Assembly (NCBI GenBank): GCA_018713485.1
Contig: DVOQ01000016.1
Span: forward strand, 24,953 to 88,952
DNA length: 64,000 nucleotides
Direction: 5' to 3'
From: Candidatus Avisuccinivibrio pullicola
GTDB taxonomy: Bacteria; Pseudomonadota; Gammaproteobacteria; Enterobacterales; Succinivibrionaceae
Shown here: one piece after another, positions 35,726-44,727 of the stretch
Layout: every line of letters starts with the position of its first letter
How positions within the stretch are numbered: position 1 is the first letter of the stretch
Program-made: the position numbers and the translations under genes
Notes under the pieces: generated by a model
Seen by the model: the letters and a program-made list of their open reading frames with translations, nothing else
Databases searched by the model: none
Told to the model about the DNA's origin: nothing

Positions 35726-36637
35726 ATGCGCTATCATGACAGTACCATTGATCTGCACACCCACACCACGGCCTCGGACGGGGCCTTTACCCCCGAGGCG
35801 CTCGTAGAGCGGGCGCGCTCTAAGGGCATTACCCACCTGGCCATCACCGATCACGATACCACCCTTGGCATAGCAAGAGCCATGGCCCGCGCTAAGCAGG
35901 ACGATCTCCTGGGGCAGATACAGATTATCCCCGGGGTGGAAATTTCCACCTCCTTTAAGACGGTGCAGATCCATATCGCCGGTCTCTTCATCGATCCTGA
36001 CTGTGAGGTGATGAAGAGATTCGTGGAGAGGCAGTTATCCCTGCGCAAATGGCGGGCCGAAGAGATGGGGCGTAAGCTTGAAGGAGCTGGCTTTCCCCAT
36101 ATCTACGAGGAGATCACGGAGGGGCTCCCCGAAGGCTCCATCGTCACCCGCGGCAATTTTGCCCGCTACATTTATGAAAAGGGCAAGGCTAAATCCTTTG
36201 AAGATGCCTTTAACCGCTATCTGCGCCGCGGGCGGGTGGGTTACGTCAATTCACAGTGGATGGATATTCAGGAGGCCGTGGAGATTATTCATCAGGCTGG
36301 CGGAATCGCCGTCCTTGCCCATCCGCGCCGCTATGAGATCACCAACGGCAGGCTGCGCACGCTCATCACTTATTTCAGGGAGGCAGGCGGCGAGGCCATG
36401 GAGGTGGCGGCCTGTCAGATGAAACCTTCCGATCGCGACTTTATGGCCACCCTGTGCGTGCAGTACGGGCTTTTAGGCTCGGCGGGATCGGATTTCCATC
36501 ACGAGGGCTCCTTCAGGGAACTAGGCTGGAATCTTTCCATCCCCGGGAAGGTGACCCCCGTGTTTGAGGAGCCGCGCTTTAAAGGGCGTTTTGAGGTGAT
36601 CCCCGGCATGAACAGCGGGCGCGGTACCGCCATCTAA
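35726..36637 (+). CDS. rnm: RNase AM / 5'-3' exonuclease with PHP domain (YciV/Rnm)
   Basis: A 303-residue PHP-family phosphoesterase. Metal-binding motifs appear in order: DLHTHTTASDG, LAITDHDT, a Glu in PGVEIS, VLAHPRRYE and GSDFHHEG. All are intact, so a trinuclear metal site is expected. In E. coli the homologue (formerly YciV/TrpH) is a 5'-3' exonuclease that matures the 5' ends of 5S, 16S and 23S rRNAs. It follows uup by 32 bp, so it may be co-expressed with rRNA-related neighbours. The ATG follows AGAGAGTTACG. Confidence 0.88.
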   Translation: MRYHDSTIDLHTHTTASDGAFTPEALVERARSKGITHLAITDHDTTLGIARAMARAKQDDLLGQIQIIPGVEISTSFKTVQIHIAGLFIDPDCEVMKRFVERQLSLRKWRAEEMGRKLEGAGFPHIYEEITEGLPEGSIVTRGNFARYIYEKGKAKSFEDAFNRYLRRGRVGYVNSQWMDIQEAVEIIHQAGGIAVLAHPRRYEITNGRLRTLITYFREAGGEAMEVAACQMKPSDRDFMATLCVQYGLLGSAGSDFHHEGSFRELGWNLSIPGKVTPVFEEPRFKGRFEVIPGMNSGRGTAI

Positions 36638-36661
36638 GCGCCGCTTTCTCAGAGATCAGAG

Positions 36662-37289
36662 CTACCAGCTGCCCCTGTGGATACGCGTCAGAGGATCGAT
36701 GGCTTTCTGACGGGGCAGGAAAGCGTTGTCAGCCACGTAGCCTAAGGTCAGAAGACAGGTAAGCTCGTAGTGCTCAGGGGCGTTCACTAAAGCTTTGATG
36801 CGGGCGGCCTCGTCTCCCACGGGGATGTGAAACACGGCCCCGAGCCCTTCGGCCGTGGCGGAGAGCAGCATGTTCTCGATGGCGCACCAGGCGGAGGCGA
36901 AATAGTTAAGGGAGCTTAACTCCGCAGGCTTCAGGAGCGGCTACGTCAGCTGCCTGAAAAAGGGCAGGATCAGAAGGCCGCTCTGCAGGAGCATGCGCTG
37001 CTGCCTGGGCAGGGCATCGGCGAACATGGCTATCTTGTCAGGATCGCCTGATTCGTCCACCTCCGCCGCCAGATCCTTAAACTTTTCCATATTCGCCTTA
37101 AGCGGGGTCACTATTTCGGCTATCCTCATCCGGTCGCGGACAACGACAAATTCAAGCTGACGCAGATGATCGTTGGTCCGGGGCCTTAAAGGCTGCCCCG
37201 ATCACCCGCGACAGGATGTCATCGCTGACCTCCCTGGCCGTGAAATCACGGTAGGTGCGGCGTTTTTGCAGGGGCTCGTAAAAATCCAG
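36662..37289 (-). pseudogene. Nitroreductase-family pseudogene
   Basis: Minus-strand translation gives a nitroreductase in pieces. An N-terminal part (DFYEPLQKRRTYRDFTARE; VIGAAFKAP) is broken by a +1 frameshift at a run of C/G near 37180. The frame continues with TNDHLRQLEFVVVRDR and MRIAEIVTPLKANMEKF. An in-frame TAG then interrupts the protein at about 36938. The C-terminal part (NYFASAWCAIENMLLSATAEGLGAVF) ends at 36662. The start codon position reads CTG instead of ATG after AGGGAGAAG, a probable third lesion. This would have been an FMN-dependent NAD(P)H oxidoreductase. A minus-strand TATAAT (37318-37323) remains upstream. Confidence 0.85.
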
Positions 37290-37401
37290 CTTTCTTCTCC
37301 CTGTGAGCTGTCTGAACATTATATGCAGGGGCGCTGCGCGGTAAAAGGGAGCGCAGGGGCCGGGGAAAGACTGCCAGGGCGGAAAGGGGCCGATCTTTTT
37401 C

Positions 37402-37430
37402 TTGAATGCAAGGGACGCATCCTCTATAAT
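37402..37430 (+). promoter_or_regulatory. Sigma70 promoter of tig
   Basis: TTGAAT (37402-37407), a 17-bp spacer and TATAAT (37425-37430): the best-formed promoter in the window, 85 bases upstream of the trigger factor start. Confidence 0.8.
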
Positions 37431-37515
37431 GCGTCAGTTTATAAAGGGCCGCAAGCTATACGCGATGCCCGGTTTGGTTTCATTTGAAGGTTAAACTGCG
37501 ACCTAGAGGTAGAAG

Positions 37516-38850
37516 ATGCAGGCAACAATTGAGAACGGCGCAGGTTTAAAGCGTACCCTGGCCGTGGTGTTTGATAAGGACACGGTCAATAAGGTTACTG
37601 ACAAAGTGGTGGGCGAGTTAGCCCGTCAGGTGCGCGTCAACGGTTTCCGCAAGGGCCATGTGCCCCGTTCGCTCATTGAGAGAAATTACTGGGTGGACGT
37701 GGTGCTGCGCAGCATTGATAAGCTTTCCGAGGAGAACCTCGTCAAGGCTTTAGAGGAAACCGGTGCCACTCCCGTGGCCCGTCCCGAGGTTGAGATCAAC
37801 GAGACTGCCGTTTCCTCCGCTTACCCCAAGGACAGCGAGTGGACCGTGCGTTACGGCTTCTACACCTTCCCGGCCGAGATTAATCCCGATTTTGCCAGCA
37901 TCAAGGTTTCCCAGGTGCGTTCTTCCGTGAGCGATGCCGACGTGGATGCCATGGTCGAGCGTCTGCGCACGCAGCGCGGCGTGTGGGAGAACGTCGATGA
38001 CCGCGTCTCCGAGAGCTCTGACCGTCTCAATATCGATTTCAAGGGTTTCGTGAATGACGAGCCTTTCGAGGGCGGTGAGGCCAAGGGTTTCTCCGTAACT
38101 CTTGATTCCGGTTCCATGATCCCCGGCTTCTGCGAGCAGTTAGTCGGTCACCGTGCCGGCGACGAGTTCACCATTGAGGTGACCTTCCCCGAGAATTATC
38201 CCGCAGAGAATTTAGCCGGCAAGGCCGCTAAGTTCGAGATCCGTGTCAATTCCGTGGCCGTGCGCAGCCTCCCCGAGGTTAACGAAGAGTTCGTCAGGAG
38301 CTTCAATATCGGTGATGGCACCGTGGAGACCTTCCGCAATGAACTGCGCGCCAACATGGAGCGTGAGCAGACCCGCGTCAGCCGCACCCGCAATCACAAT
38401 GCGCTCTTTGACGCTCTCATCGCCGCGGCCGGCAATTTCGACGTGCCCGAGCCCTGGATTGAGGACAACCGCGTCAACATGTGCCGCAGCGAGCAGCGCA
38501 ACCGCGAGATGTACGGCATGAAGATCAAGGGCAAGTTAGAGGATGACGCTTCCTTATACCGTGAGGAAGCCGAGAACGTGACCCGCGTGCAGTGGATGGC
38601 CCACGAGCTCTCCCGTATTTTCGACCTTAAGGAGCCCTCCGAGGAGAGCATTGACGCCGAGCTGACCTTAAGAGCCGGTGCCTATGAGGATCCCGAGGAG
38701 GCCAAGGCCGAGATCCGTAAGGAAGAGCGTCTCTTCGCTACGGTCAAGAACGCCGCCATCGAAAACGAGATGGTAGCTAAGACCTTAGAGCGCGTGCAGG
38801 TTGAGTATAAGGACTTATCCTTCACCGAGTTAGTCAACACTCAGTACTAA
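37516..38850 (+). CDS. tig: Trigger factor, ribosome-associated chaperone / peptidyl-prolyl isomerase
   Basis: A 444-residue trigger factor, close to E. coli (432). The N-terminal ribosome-binding signature is NGFRKGHVPRSLIERNY (residues about 44-60). The FKBP-type isomerase domain spans about 160-250 (DRLNIDFKGFVNDEPFEGGE; MIPGFCEQLVGHRAGDEF). The C-terminal chaperone arms follow (about 270-430). It binds nascent chains at the ribosome exit site. The start follows AGAGGTAGAAG. It is monocistronic, with a promoter and terminator of its own, upstream of clpPX-lon as in most Gammaproteobacteria. Confidence 0.96.
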   Translation: MQATIENGAGLKRTLAVVFDKDTVNKVTDKVVGELARQVRVNGFRKGHVPRSLIERNYWVDVVLRSIDKLSEENLVKALEETGATPVARPEVEINETAVSSAYPKDSEWTVRYGFYTFPAEINPDFASIKVSQVRSSVSDADVDAMVERLRTQRGVWENVDDRVSESSDRLNIDFKGFVNDEPFEGGEAKGFSVTLDSGSMIPGFCEQLVGHRAGDEFTIEVTFPENYPAENLAGKAAKFEIRVNSVAVRSLPEVNEEFVRSFNIGDGTVETFRNELRANMEREQTRVSRTRNHNALFDALIAAAGNFDVPEPWIEDNRVNMCRSEQRNREMYGMKIKGKLEDDASLYREEAENVTRVQWMAHELSRIFDLKEPSEESIDAELTLRAGAYEDPEEAKAEIRKEERLFATVKNAAIENEMVAKTLERVQVEYKDLSFTELVNTQY

Positions 38851-38868
38851 TTCCGACTAAGGCTTAAG

Positions 38869-38902
38869 ACCCCGGCACGGCATGACCCTGCCGGGGTTTT
38901 TC
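38869..38902 (+). terminator. Rho-independent terminator after tig
   Basis: A 9-bp stem ACCCCGGCA / TGCCGGGGT with an 11-base loop, followed by TTTTTC. Confidence 0.9.
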
Positions 38903-38971
38903 GTATCCTGAAGAGGGATTTTTTGTAATACAGGTGTTAAAAGGTCTCTTTTTACGGCTGACGGTTAATGC

Positions 38972-38999
38972 TATATTAAGAGCCCCCGCCGTGGGGGCA
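38972..38999 (+). promoter_or_regulatory. clpP promoter (-10 TATATT) with start-site hairpin
   Basis: AATGCTATATTAAG is an extended -10 (TGC-TATATT). A 6-bp stem GCCCCC-GCCGT-GGGGGC (38983-38999) starts right at the expected transcription start and may stabilise the 5' end of the clpPX mRNA. Confidence 0.5.
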
Positions 39000-39027
39000 T
39001 ACAGTTTTCAAGGAGCGAAGGATATTT

Positions 39028-39645
39028 ATGAGCAGTTTGGTACCCATGGTCATCGAGCAGACCGGAAGGGGTGAGAGATCTTTTGACATTTATTCGAGAC
39101 TGCTCAAGGATCGCGTGATCTTCCTTACCGGCGAGGTGGAGGATCATATGGCGGATCTCATCGTGGCGCAGCTCCTCTTTTTAGAGTCCGATGATCCCGA
39201 CAAGGATATTTACCTCTATATCAATTCCCCGGGCGGTGTGGTAACCGCCGGCATGGCGATTTACGACACCATGCAGTACATCCGTCCCGATGTGGCGACC
39301 GTGTGCTTAGGTCAGGCCTGTTCCATGGGGTCTTTCCTGCTGTCAGGCGGCGCGAAGGGCAAGCGCTACGCTCTTCCCCATGCCAGGATCATGATCCATC
39401 AGCCCTTAGGCGGCTTTAAAGGCCAGGCCTCGGATATCATGATTCACGCCCGTGAGACGGAGCGCATCAAGACCATCATGAATACCCTGTTAGCCCGTCA
39501 TACCGGCAAAAGCCTTGCGGAAATCGAGGCTGCCTGTGACCGTGATAATTTCATGTCCGCCGAGGAGGCGCTGAATTTCGGCTTAATTGACAGGGTCATT
39601 ACCTCCCGTGCCGAAGTGAATCCCGAGGCTAAGAAAGAGGCTTAG
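39028..39645 (+). CDS. clpP: ATP-dependent Clp protease proteolytic subunit
   Basis: A 205-residue serine protease subunit, standard length. The catalytic triad is visible: Ser in [13 protein letters not shown], His in [11 protein letters not shown] and Asp in GLIDRVITS. It forms the double-heptamer chamber that degrades substrates unfolded by ClpX or ClpA. The start follows AAGGAGCGAAGGATATTT. clpX follows after 8 bp, forming an operon. Confidence 0.97.
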   Translation: MSSLVPMVIEQTGRGERSFDIYSRLLKDRVIFLTGEVEDHMADLIVAQLLFLESDDPDKDIYLYINSPGGVVTAGMAIYDTMQYIRPDVATVCLGQACSMGSFLLSGGAKGKRYALPHARIMIHQPLGGFKGQASDIMIHARETERIKTIMNTLLARHTGKSLAEIEAACDRDNFMSAEEALNFGLIDRVITSRAEVNPEAKKEA

Positions 39646-39653
39646 AGAACAAG

Positions 39654-40958
39654 ATGAGCGACGAGAACAGCAATAAGCCGATTTGTTTATTCTGCGGCAA
39701 GGGGCCGTCGGATGACCGTACCCTGATCCGCACCAAGCAGGGCATTGTCATCTGCTCGGACTGCGTCAAGAAGTGCTACGACATCCTCATGAAGGAAGGC
39801 CGTCCCGAGGACGAAAGGCGGCGCCGCCGCTATGAGGAGGAGAAAGCCGCCTCTGCCCCTGTCGAGGATTTAAACCTTGACGAGATCCCGACTCCGCATG
39901 AGATTGCCGCGCATTTAGATGAGTACGTCATCGGTCAGGAAGATGCCAAGAAGGTGCTTTCCGTGGCCGTGTACAATCACTATCAGCGCTTAAAGCACAC
40001 CACCCCTGCCGAGACGGGAGGCGTGGAATTAGGCAAGTCCAATATTCTGCTTATTGGCCCCACGGGTTCGGGTAAGACTCTGCTCGTGCAGACCCTGGCG
40101 CGCTTTTTGAAGGTGCCGTTTGCCATTTCCGATGCCACCACCTTAACCGAGGCCGGTTATGTGGGCGAGGACGTGGAGAACGTCATTCTGCGTCTCCTTC
40201 AGTCCTGCGATTTCAATGTCGCCAAGGCGCAGAAGGGCATTATCTACATCGACGAGATCGATAAGATCGCCCGCAAGAGCGAAAACCCCTCCATTACCCG
40301 CGACGTGTCGGGTGAAGGCGTGCAGCAGGCGCTCCTCAAGCTCGTTGAGGGTACCGTAGCCTCCGTGCCCATGCAGGGTGGCCGCAAGCATCCGCGTCAC
40401 GAGATGATCGAAATCGACACCTCGCAGATCCTCTTTATCTGCGGTGGAGCATTTGACGGTCTGGAGAAGATCGTCGACAAGCGCGTGCAGAAAAACTCCG
40501 GCATCGGCTTTGGCGCCGAGGTGTTAGGTAAAAAAGACGGCCTTACGCTGACGCAGAAGTATCAGAAGGTTGAGCCTGACGATCTGGTTAAATTCGGTAT
40601 TATCCCCGAGTTTATCGGCCGTATGCCCGTCATCACTGCCCTTGAGGAACTGGACCGCAAGAGCCTCGTGCGCGTTCTGCGCGAGCCCAAGAATGCCATC
40701 GTGCGTCAGTATCAGGCGCTCTTTGGCTTTGAGGGCGTGGATCTGGAGTTCACCGAGGAGGCCTTGAACGCCATTGCCGACGTGGCTATCGAGCGTCATA
40801 CCGGCGCACGCGGTCTGCGCTCCGTGGTGGAAGGTCTGCTCTTAAATACCATGTACGATATTCCCTCTGCCGCGAACGTCACCAAGGTGGTCGTGGACGA
40901 GAATACGGTCAAAAACGGCTCCGAGCCCCTCGTCATCAAACAGGTGCGGGCCTCGTAG
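39654..40958 (+). CDS. clpX: ATP-dependent Clp protease ATP-binding subunit ClpX
   Basis: A 434-residue AAA+ unfoldase. The N-terminal zinc-binding domain has four cysteines (CLFCGKGP and ICSDCVKKC). Walker A is GPTGSGKT, the pore loop GYVGEDV, Walker [10 protein letters not shown], and the RKH loop lies in GGRKHPRHE. It delivers SsrA-tagged and other proteins to ClpP. It is co-transcribed with clpP. Confidence 0.97.
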   Translation: MSDENSNKPICLFCGKGPSDDRTLIRTKQGIVICSDCVKKCYDILMKEGRPEDERRRRRYEEEKAASAPVEDLNLDEIPTPHEIAAHLDEYVIGQEDAKKVLSVAVYNHYQRLKHTTPAETGGVELGKSNILLIGPTGSGKTLLVQTLARFLKVPFAISDATTLTEAGYVGEDVENVILRLLQSCDFNVAKAQKGIIYIDEIDKIARKSENPSITRDVSGEGVQQALLKLVEGTVASVPMQGGRKHPRHEMIEIDTSQILFICGGAFDGLEKIVDKRVQKNSGIGFGAEVLGKKDGLTLTQKYQKVEPDDLVKFGIIPEFIGRMPVITALEELDRKSLVRVLREPKNAIVRQYQALFGFEGVDLEFTEEALNAIADVAIERHTGARGLRSVVEGLLLNTMYDIPSAANVTKVVVDENTVKNGSEPLVIKQVRAS

Positions 40959-40982
40959 CCCTCTCAGGGGGCCAGGGGCCCC

Positions 40983-41011
40983 CTTGAAAAACCGGGGGCC
41001 TGCCCCCACGT
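40983..41011 (+). promoter_or_regulatory. Sigma32-like heat-shock promoter of lon
   Basis: CTTGAAA (40983-40989), a 14-bp spacer and CCCCACGT (41004-41011) match the RpoH consensus CTTGAAA-N(11-16)-CCCCATnT with two deviations in the -10. It lies 52 bases before the lon start, and E. coli lon is also heat-shock controlled. The same stretch can form GC hairpins with the end of clpX, so terminator and promoter may overlap. Confidence 0.55.
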
Positions 41012-41062
41012 GCCCTCTGACGGATATCCCGTCTTCATTAACCTGCCTTCATAGGATTTTTC

Positions 41063-43624
41063 ATGAGCAAACAAGACAGCAAAACCGTAACGGAGACTGA
41101 GGTTCAGTCCTCCCCCGTCCGTAAGGTACTGCCCCTCGTTACTTTGAGAGGGCTGGTGGTCACGCCTCATGCCAACGTGCAGGTTCTGGCCGCCCGTGAC
41201 TATTCCATTCAGGCTTTCCGTGCCGCTCAGGATTCGGAAAGCCGCGAGGTGGCCGTGTTCTGCCAGTTACAGGACAATGACGACAATCCGCCGCGCGAGC
41301 GACTGCAGCAGGTGGGTGTCATCTGCCGTGTCCTCAACGGCGACTATAAGGACAGCGAGACTTTCCGCTGTCTCATCCGCGGCTACTGCCGCGTGCGTCT
41401 TAACGACGTTATCGAGGAAGAGGGGCTGCCGTACCGCAAGGCTGCGGTCGAGGTACTGGAAGAGAAGAGCTATACCCGCGCCGAACTCAGCCATTACGTC
41501 ACCACCTTAAAGTCCTCGCTTGAGTACGCCATGAAAAAGAGCGATGGCGCGGTGAAGGGCTTTATGGACTCCTCCATCCCTCACGAGATCCTTGACGGGA
41601 TCCGTGCCGAGGAGGATCTGTACGTGCTTTCGGATCTGCTCACGCAGACGCTCTCCCTCTCCATCACCGAGCGGCGCTGCATGTTAGAGACTCTCGATCC
41701 CGTGGTGCGTGCTAAATTCCTCATCGCACGCCTTAACGGTTACTCGTATCAGGTGGAGTTAGAGCAGCGCGTCGTTGAGGAGGCGAGGGCCTCCATGGAG
41801 CGCAATCAGCGCGATTACTTCCTGAACGAGCAGTTAAAGGCCATCCGCCATGAATTAGGCGACGATCGCGACGATGACGAGGTCGAGGAGTTCCGTAACC
41901 GCTTAAAGGAGCTGAAGGCTCCGGATACGGTCAAAAAGCGTATTGAAAAGGAAATCCGCAAGTACACGCAGTCCAGTGCCGCCACCTCCGAGGGCATCAC
42001 TATCCGCAATTACATCGAGGTGCTGCTCTCCGTGCCCTGGCAGGAATCCAGCTCCGTCAACCGTGATTTAGGCAAGGCCCGTGACATTCTCGAGCACGAT
42101 CACTATGGCCTTGAGAAGGTTAAGGAGCGCATTCTGGAGTATCTTGCGGTACAGTCGCGCGCCGACCGGCTGCACGGACCCATCCTCTGCCTCGTAGGCC
42201 CGCCCGGTATCGGCAAGACCTCGTTAGGCGCTTCCATCGCCCGCGCCACGGGGCGCAAGTATACCCGTGTGGCCCTGGGCGGCCTGCACGATGAGGCCGA
42301 GATCCGCGGTCACCGCCGTACCTACGTGGGCTCGCTGCCAGGTAAGATCATCACCAATATCACGCGCACGGGCGTGAACAATCCCTTATTCCTGTTAGAT
42401 GAGATTGACAAGATCACCTCCACCGTGCACGGCGATCCCGAGGCGGCGCTCCTTGAGGTGCTCGATCCTGAGCAGAACCGCGCCTTTACCGATAACTACC
42501 TCGAGATGGAATATGATCTCTCCAACGTGCTCTTTATCGCGACGGCCAATTCCTATGATATTTCGGCCCCGCTGTTAGACCGTATGGAGATCATCGATCT
42601 CTCCTCCTATACCGAGGATGAGAAATTCAATATCGCCCGCAAGTATCTGCTGCCCAAGCAGATGCGTCTCAATACTCTTGAGGAGAGCGAGTTTGCCATC
42701 ACCGACGCGGCCCTCACCGAGCTTATCCGCTACTACACCCATGAGGCCGGCGTACGCGGACTGGAGCGCCTCTTAAATGAGCTGTGCCGCAAGACCGTCA
42801 AGGACATGCTCTTAAAGGACAGCGCCAGGGAGCGCAAGAAAGAGGACGGCAGTGCCGGTGAGGCTAAGAGTGCTGCGGGAGCGAAGAAAAAGCGCCGCCG
42901 TAAGCTGACGCTTGACGTGAAGCATCTTGAGAAGATGTTAGGCCCGCGCCGTTACGATTTCACCTCGCGCCTCTCCGAGAACAAGGTAGGACTCGTGAAC
43001 GGTCTTGCCTGGACGTCCTTAGGCGGTGATATCCTGCAGCTTGAAGCTGTCGCTAACGAGGGCACGGGCAAGCATATTCTTACGGGAAAGCTTGGCGATG
43101 TCATGAAGGAGTCCATCTCCGCGGCCATGACCCTGGTGCGTTCGCGCGCCTCGCTGCTGCACCTTAATCAGAACTTTTTTGAAAAGTGCGATCTGCACAT
43201 TCACGTGCCCGAGGGCGCGACCCCGAAGGAAGGTCCCTCGGCCGGCGTGGGTATGGTGACGGCTATCGTGTCGGCCCTGACGGGCAATCCGGTGCGCGCC
43301 GATGTCGCCATGACCGGCGAGATCACGCTGCGCGGGGATGTGCTGCCCATCGGCGGCCTTAAGGAGAAGCTCCTCGCCGCGCTGCGCGGCGGGATTAAGA
43401 CGGTGCTCATCCCTAAGGATAACGTCAAGGATCTGTGGGATATTCCCGAGAACGTCAAGAAGAACCTGGAGATCGTTCCCGTAGGCAAGATTGAGGAAGT
43501 CCTTAAGCGTGCCATGCAGAACGATCCCTGGTACTTTATTCCCGACACGGTCTGGAGCGCGAACAACAGTTCCCTGAATGCCGGTTCCGGTACGGACAGT
43601 GCTGCCGCCACCCCTAAGGCCTAG
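41063..43624 (+). CDS. lon: ATP-dependent Lon protease
   Basis: An 853-residue LonA protease (784 in E. coli). An N-terminal substrate-binding domain ([20 protein letters not shown]) and a coiled coil ([16 protein letters not shown]) precede the AAA+ module ([24 protein letters not shown]). The protease domain has the catalytic Ser in [11 protein letters not shown] and Lys in [11 protein letters not shown]. Extra length comes from a Lys/Arg/Ala-rich insertion at about 590-620 ([20 protein letters not shown]) and a low-complexity tail after the normal end. Lon degrades misfolded proteins and several regulators. A hypothetical gene follows after 8 bp. Confidence 0.96.
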   Translation: MSKQDSKTVTETEVQSSPVRKVLPLVTLRGLVVTPHANVQVLAARDYSIQAFRAAQDSESREVAVFCQLQDNDDNPPRERLQQVGVICRVLNGDYKDSETFRCLIRGYCRVRLNDVIEEEGLPYRKAAVEVLEEKSYTRAELSHYVTTLKSSLEYAMKKSDGAVKGFMDSSIPHEILDGIRAEEDLYVLSDLLTQTLSLSITERRCMLETLDPVVRAKFLIARLNGYSYQVELEQRVVEEARASMERNQRDYFLNEQLKAIRHELGDDRDDDEVEEFRNRLKELKAPDTVKKRIEKEIRKYTQSSAATSEGITIRNYIEVLLSVPWQESSSVNRDLGKARDILEHDHYGLEKVKERILEYLAVQSRADRLHGPILCLVGPPGIGKTSLGASIARATGRKYTRVALGGLHDEAEIRGHRRTYVGSLPGKIITNITRTGVNNPLFLLDEIDKITSTVHGDPEAALLEVLDPEQNRAFTDNYLEMEYDLSNVLFIATANSYDISAPLLDRMEIIDLSSYTEDEKFNIARKYLLPKQMRLNTLEESEFAITDAALTELIRYYTHEAGVRGLERLLNELCRKTVKDMLLKDSARERKKEDGSAGEAKSAAGAKKKRRRKLTLDVKHLEKMLGPRRYDFTSRLSENKVGLVNGLAWTSLGGDILQLEAVANEGTGKHILTGKLGDVMKESISAAMTLVRSRASLLHLNQNFFEKCDLHIHVPEGATPKEGPSAGVGMVTAIVSALTGNPVRADVAMTGEITLRGDVLPIGGLKEKLLAALRGGIKTVLIPKDNVKDLWDIPENVKKNLEIVPVGKIEEVLKRAMQNDPWYFIPDTVWSANNSSLNAGSGTDSAAATPKA

Positions 43625-43632
43625 GAGAGAGC

Positions 43633-44055
43633 ATGAGCGAGAACGAGATTAAGGAAGACGCCGCGGGGCTTACCCCGGGTAAAAGCGAGGGTGAGGCGCT
43701 CTTACAGCACCTGATGTCTGTCCTGAGAGAGCTGGAGAAATTAGCCGCCGCCTGCGAGGGCGGGCGGAAGCCTGACAATCCCGCGGTCTTTTTAAAGATC
43801 GTCACGCCCCTGCTCGTGCAGGTGGAAAATTCCCTTCCCGAGCTCAGGGACACGGTCGACAGCCTTGAATATATGGGCAACACGGAGCTCGCTACGGGAC
43901 TTACGCTTACCTTAAACCGCCTTGAAGAGAGCGTGCTGCCGCCGCTTTTAAGGATGGTGGACAGTTTAAGGGCTGAGGAAAAGCCCCGTGAGGACGGCGC
44001 TGAGAACTCCGCTTCTGCAAAGGACGCGGCCTTCACCCCGGAGGCGGTGCAGTAG
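43633..44055 (+). CDS. Hypothetical helical protein between lon and hupB
   Basis: A 140-residue protein that I do not recognise. The middle (residues about 20-115) is predicted helical, with heptad-like leucines: LLQHLMSVLRELEKLAAAC, VENSLPELRDTVDSLEYM and LNRLEESVLPPLLRMVDSL. Both ends are acidic and low-complexity. There is no signal peptide or membrane segment, so it is cytoplasmic. It follows lon after 8 bp with GAGAG before its ATG and precedes hupB by 245 bases. In E. coli, hupB follows lon directly, so this is an insertion into a conserved order. It could be a Lon adaptor or substrate, but nothing in the sequence proves this. Confidence 0.7.
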   Translation: MSENEIKEDAAGLTPGKSEGEALLQHLMSVLRELEKLAAACEGGRKPDNPAVFLKIVTPLLVQVENSLPELRDTVDSLEYMGNTELATGLTLTLNRLEESVLPPLLRMVDSLRAEEKPREDGAENSASAKDAAFTPEAVQ

Positions 44056-44300
44056 GGATCAGGGCTTACCTGATACTGTCAGGTAAGTCTCCTATCCTGT
44101 CCTGCGTCTTTCCCTGAAACCGTGCTGCTTTTCAGGCTGAGACCTGCCGTCACGCAGCGGCTTTCTTATTTTTTGCGTGACGGATCTCCTTTTAGCAAAT
44201 CTTTTTTAATAAAGTTAAGAAAGCATTGCATAATCAGAGCATCACAGGCAGAGGGCTTTTCCCTTCTGCCAAGGCAACACTCAAACTCAAGGAGTATACC

Positions 44301-44576
44301 GTGAATAAGGGAGAATTAGTAAGTCGCGTCGCCGCCCGGGCTGACATTACTTCTAAGGAAGCGGCCGCCCTGGTCAGTGCTTTCATGGAATCCGTAAAGG
44401 AGGCCCTCGCATCCGGTGAGAGCGTGCCCATCGTGGGCTTTGGCACCTTTATGGTCCGTCAGCGTGAAGAACGCATGGGCCGCAACCCGCGCACCCGTGA
44501 GGAAGTCCTCATTCCGGCCTGCAAGATCCCGGCCTTTAAGGCGGGTAAGACTTTTAAAGCGGGTATCAATTCCTGA
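44301..44576 (+). CDS. hupB: DNA-binding protein HU
   Basis: The start is GTG at 44301, preceded by AAGGAGTATACC; the ORF track's earlier start at 44226 lacks a ribosome-binding site. The product is 91 residues, the standard HU/IHF length. It has the histone-like signature GFGTFMVRQREERMGRNPRT and helix-rich N-terminus (LVSRVAARADITSKEAAAL). HU bends and compacts DNA as a dimer. The position after lon and before ppiD matches hupB of other Gammaproteobacteria. The -10-like CATAAT (44229-44234) with a TG extension lies 66 bases upstream. Confidence 0.93.
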   Translation: MNKGELVSRVAARADITSKEAAALVSAFMESVKEALASGESVPIVGFGTFMVRQREERMGRNPRTREEVLIPACKIPAFKAGKTFKAGINS

Positions 44577-44620
44577 TCCCTCTTCCTTTATGGTGTCCGG
44601 CAGGGGCCGGATACCCGTTG

Positions 44621-44643
44621 CCGCCTTAAGGGCGGTTTTTTTT
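44621..44643 (+). terminator. Rho-independent terminator after hupB
   Basis: A CCGCC / GGCGG stem with loop TTAAG, followed by eight T residues, 45 bases after the hupB stop. Confidence 0.85.
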
Positions 44644-44671
44644 GTCTATGGCAAGTCAGGGGGCAGGCAGG

Positions 44672-44677
44672 TATAAT
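44672..44677 (+). promoter_or_regulatory. Candidate -10 (TATAAT) of ppiD
   Basis: GGCAGGTATAATCAGG, 50 bases before the ppiD start; no clear -35. Confidence 0.5.
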
Positions 44678-44727
44678 CAGGGGCTTGAAGACCCTGCGCA
44701 CACAGGCAGGGCTAAAGGAGTTTAACC

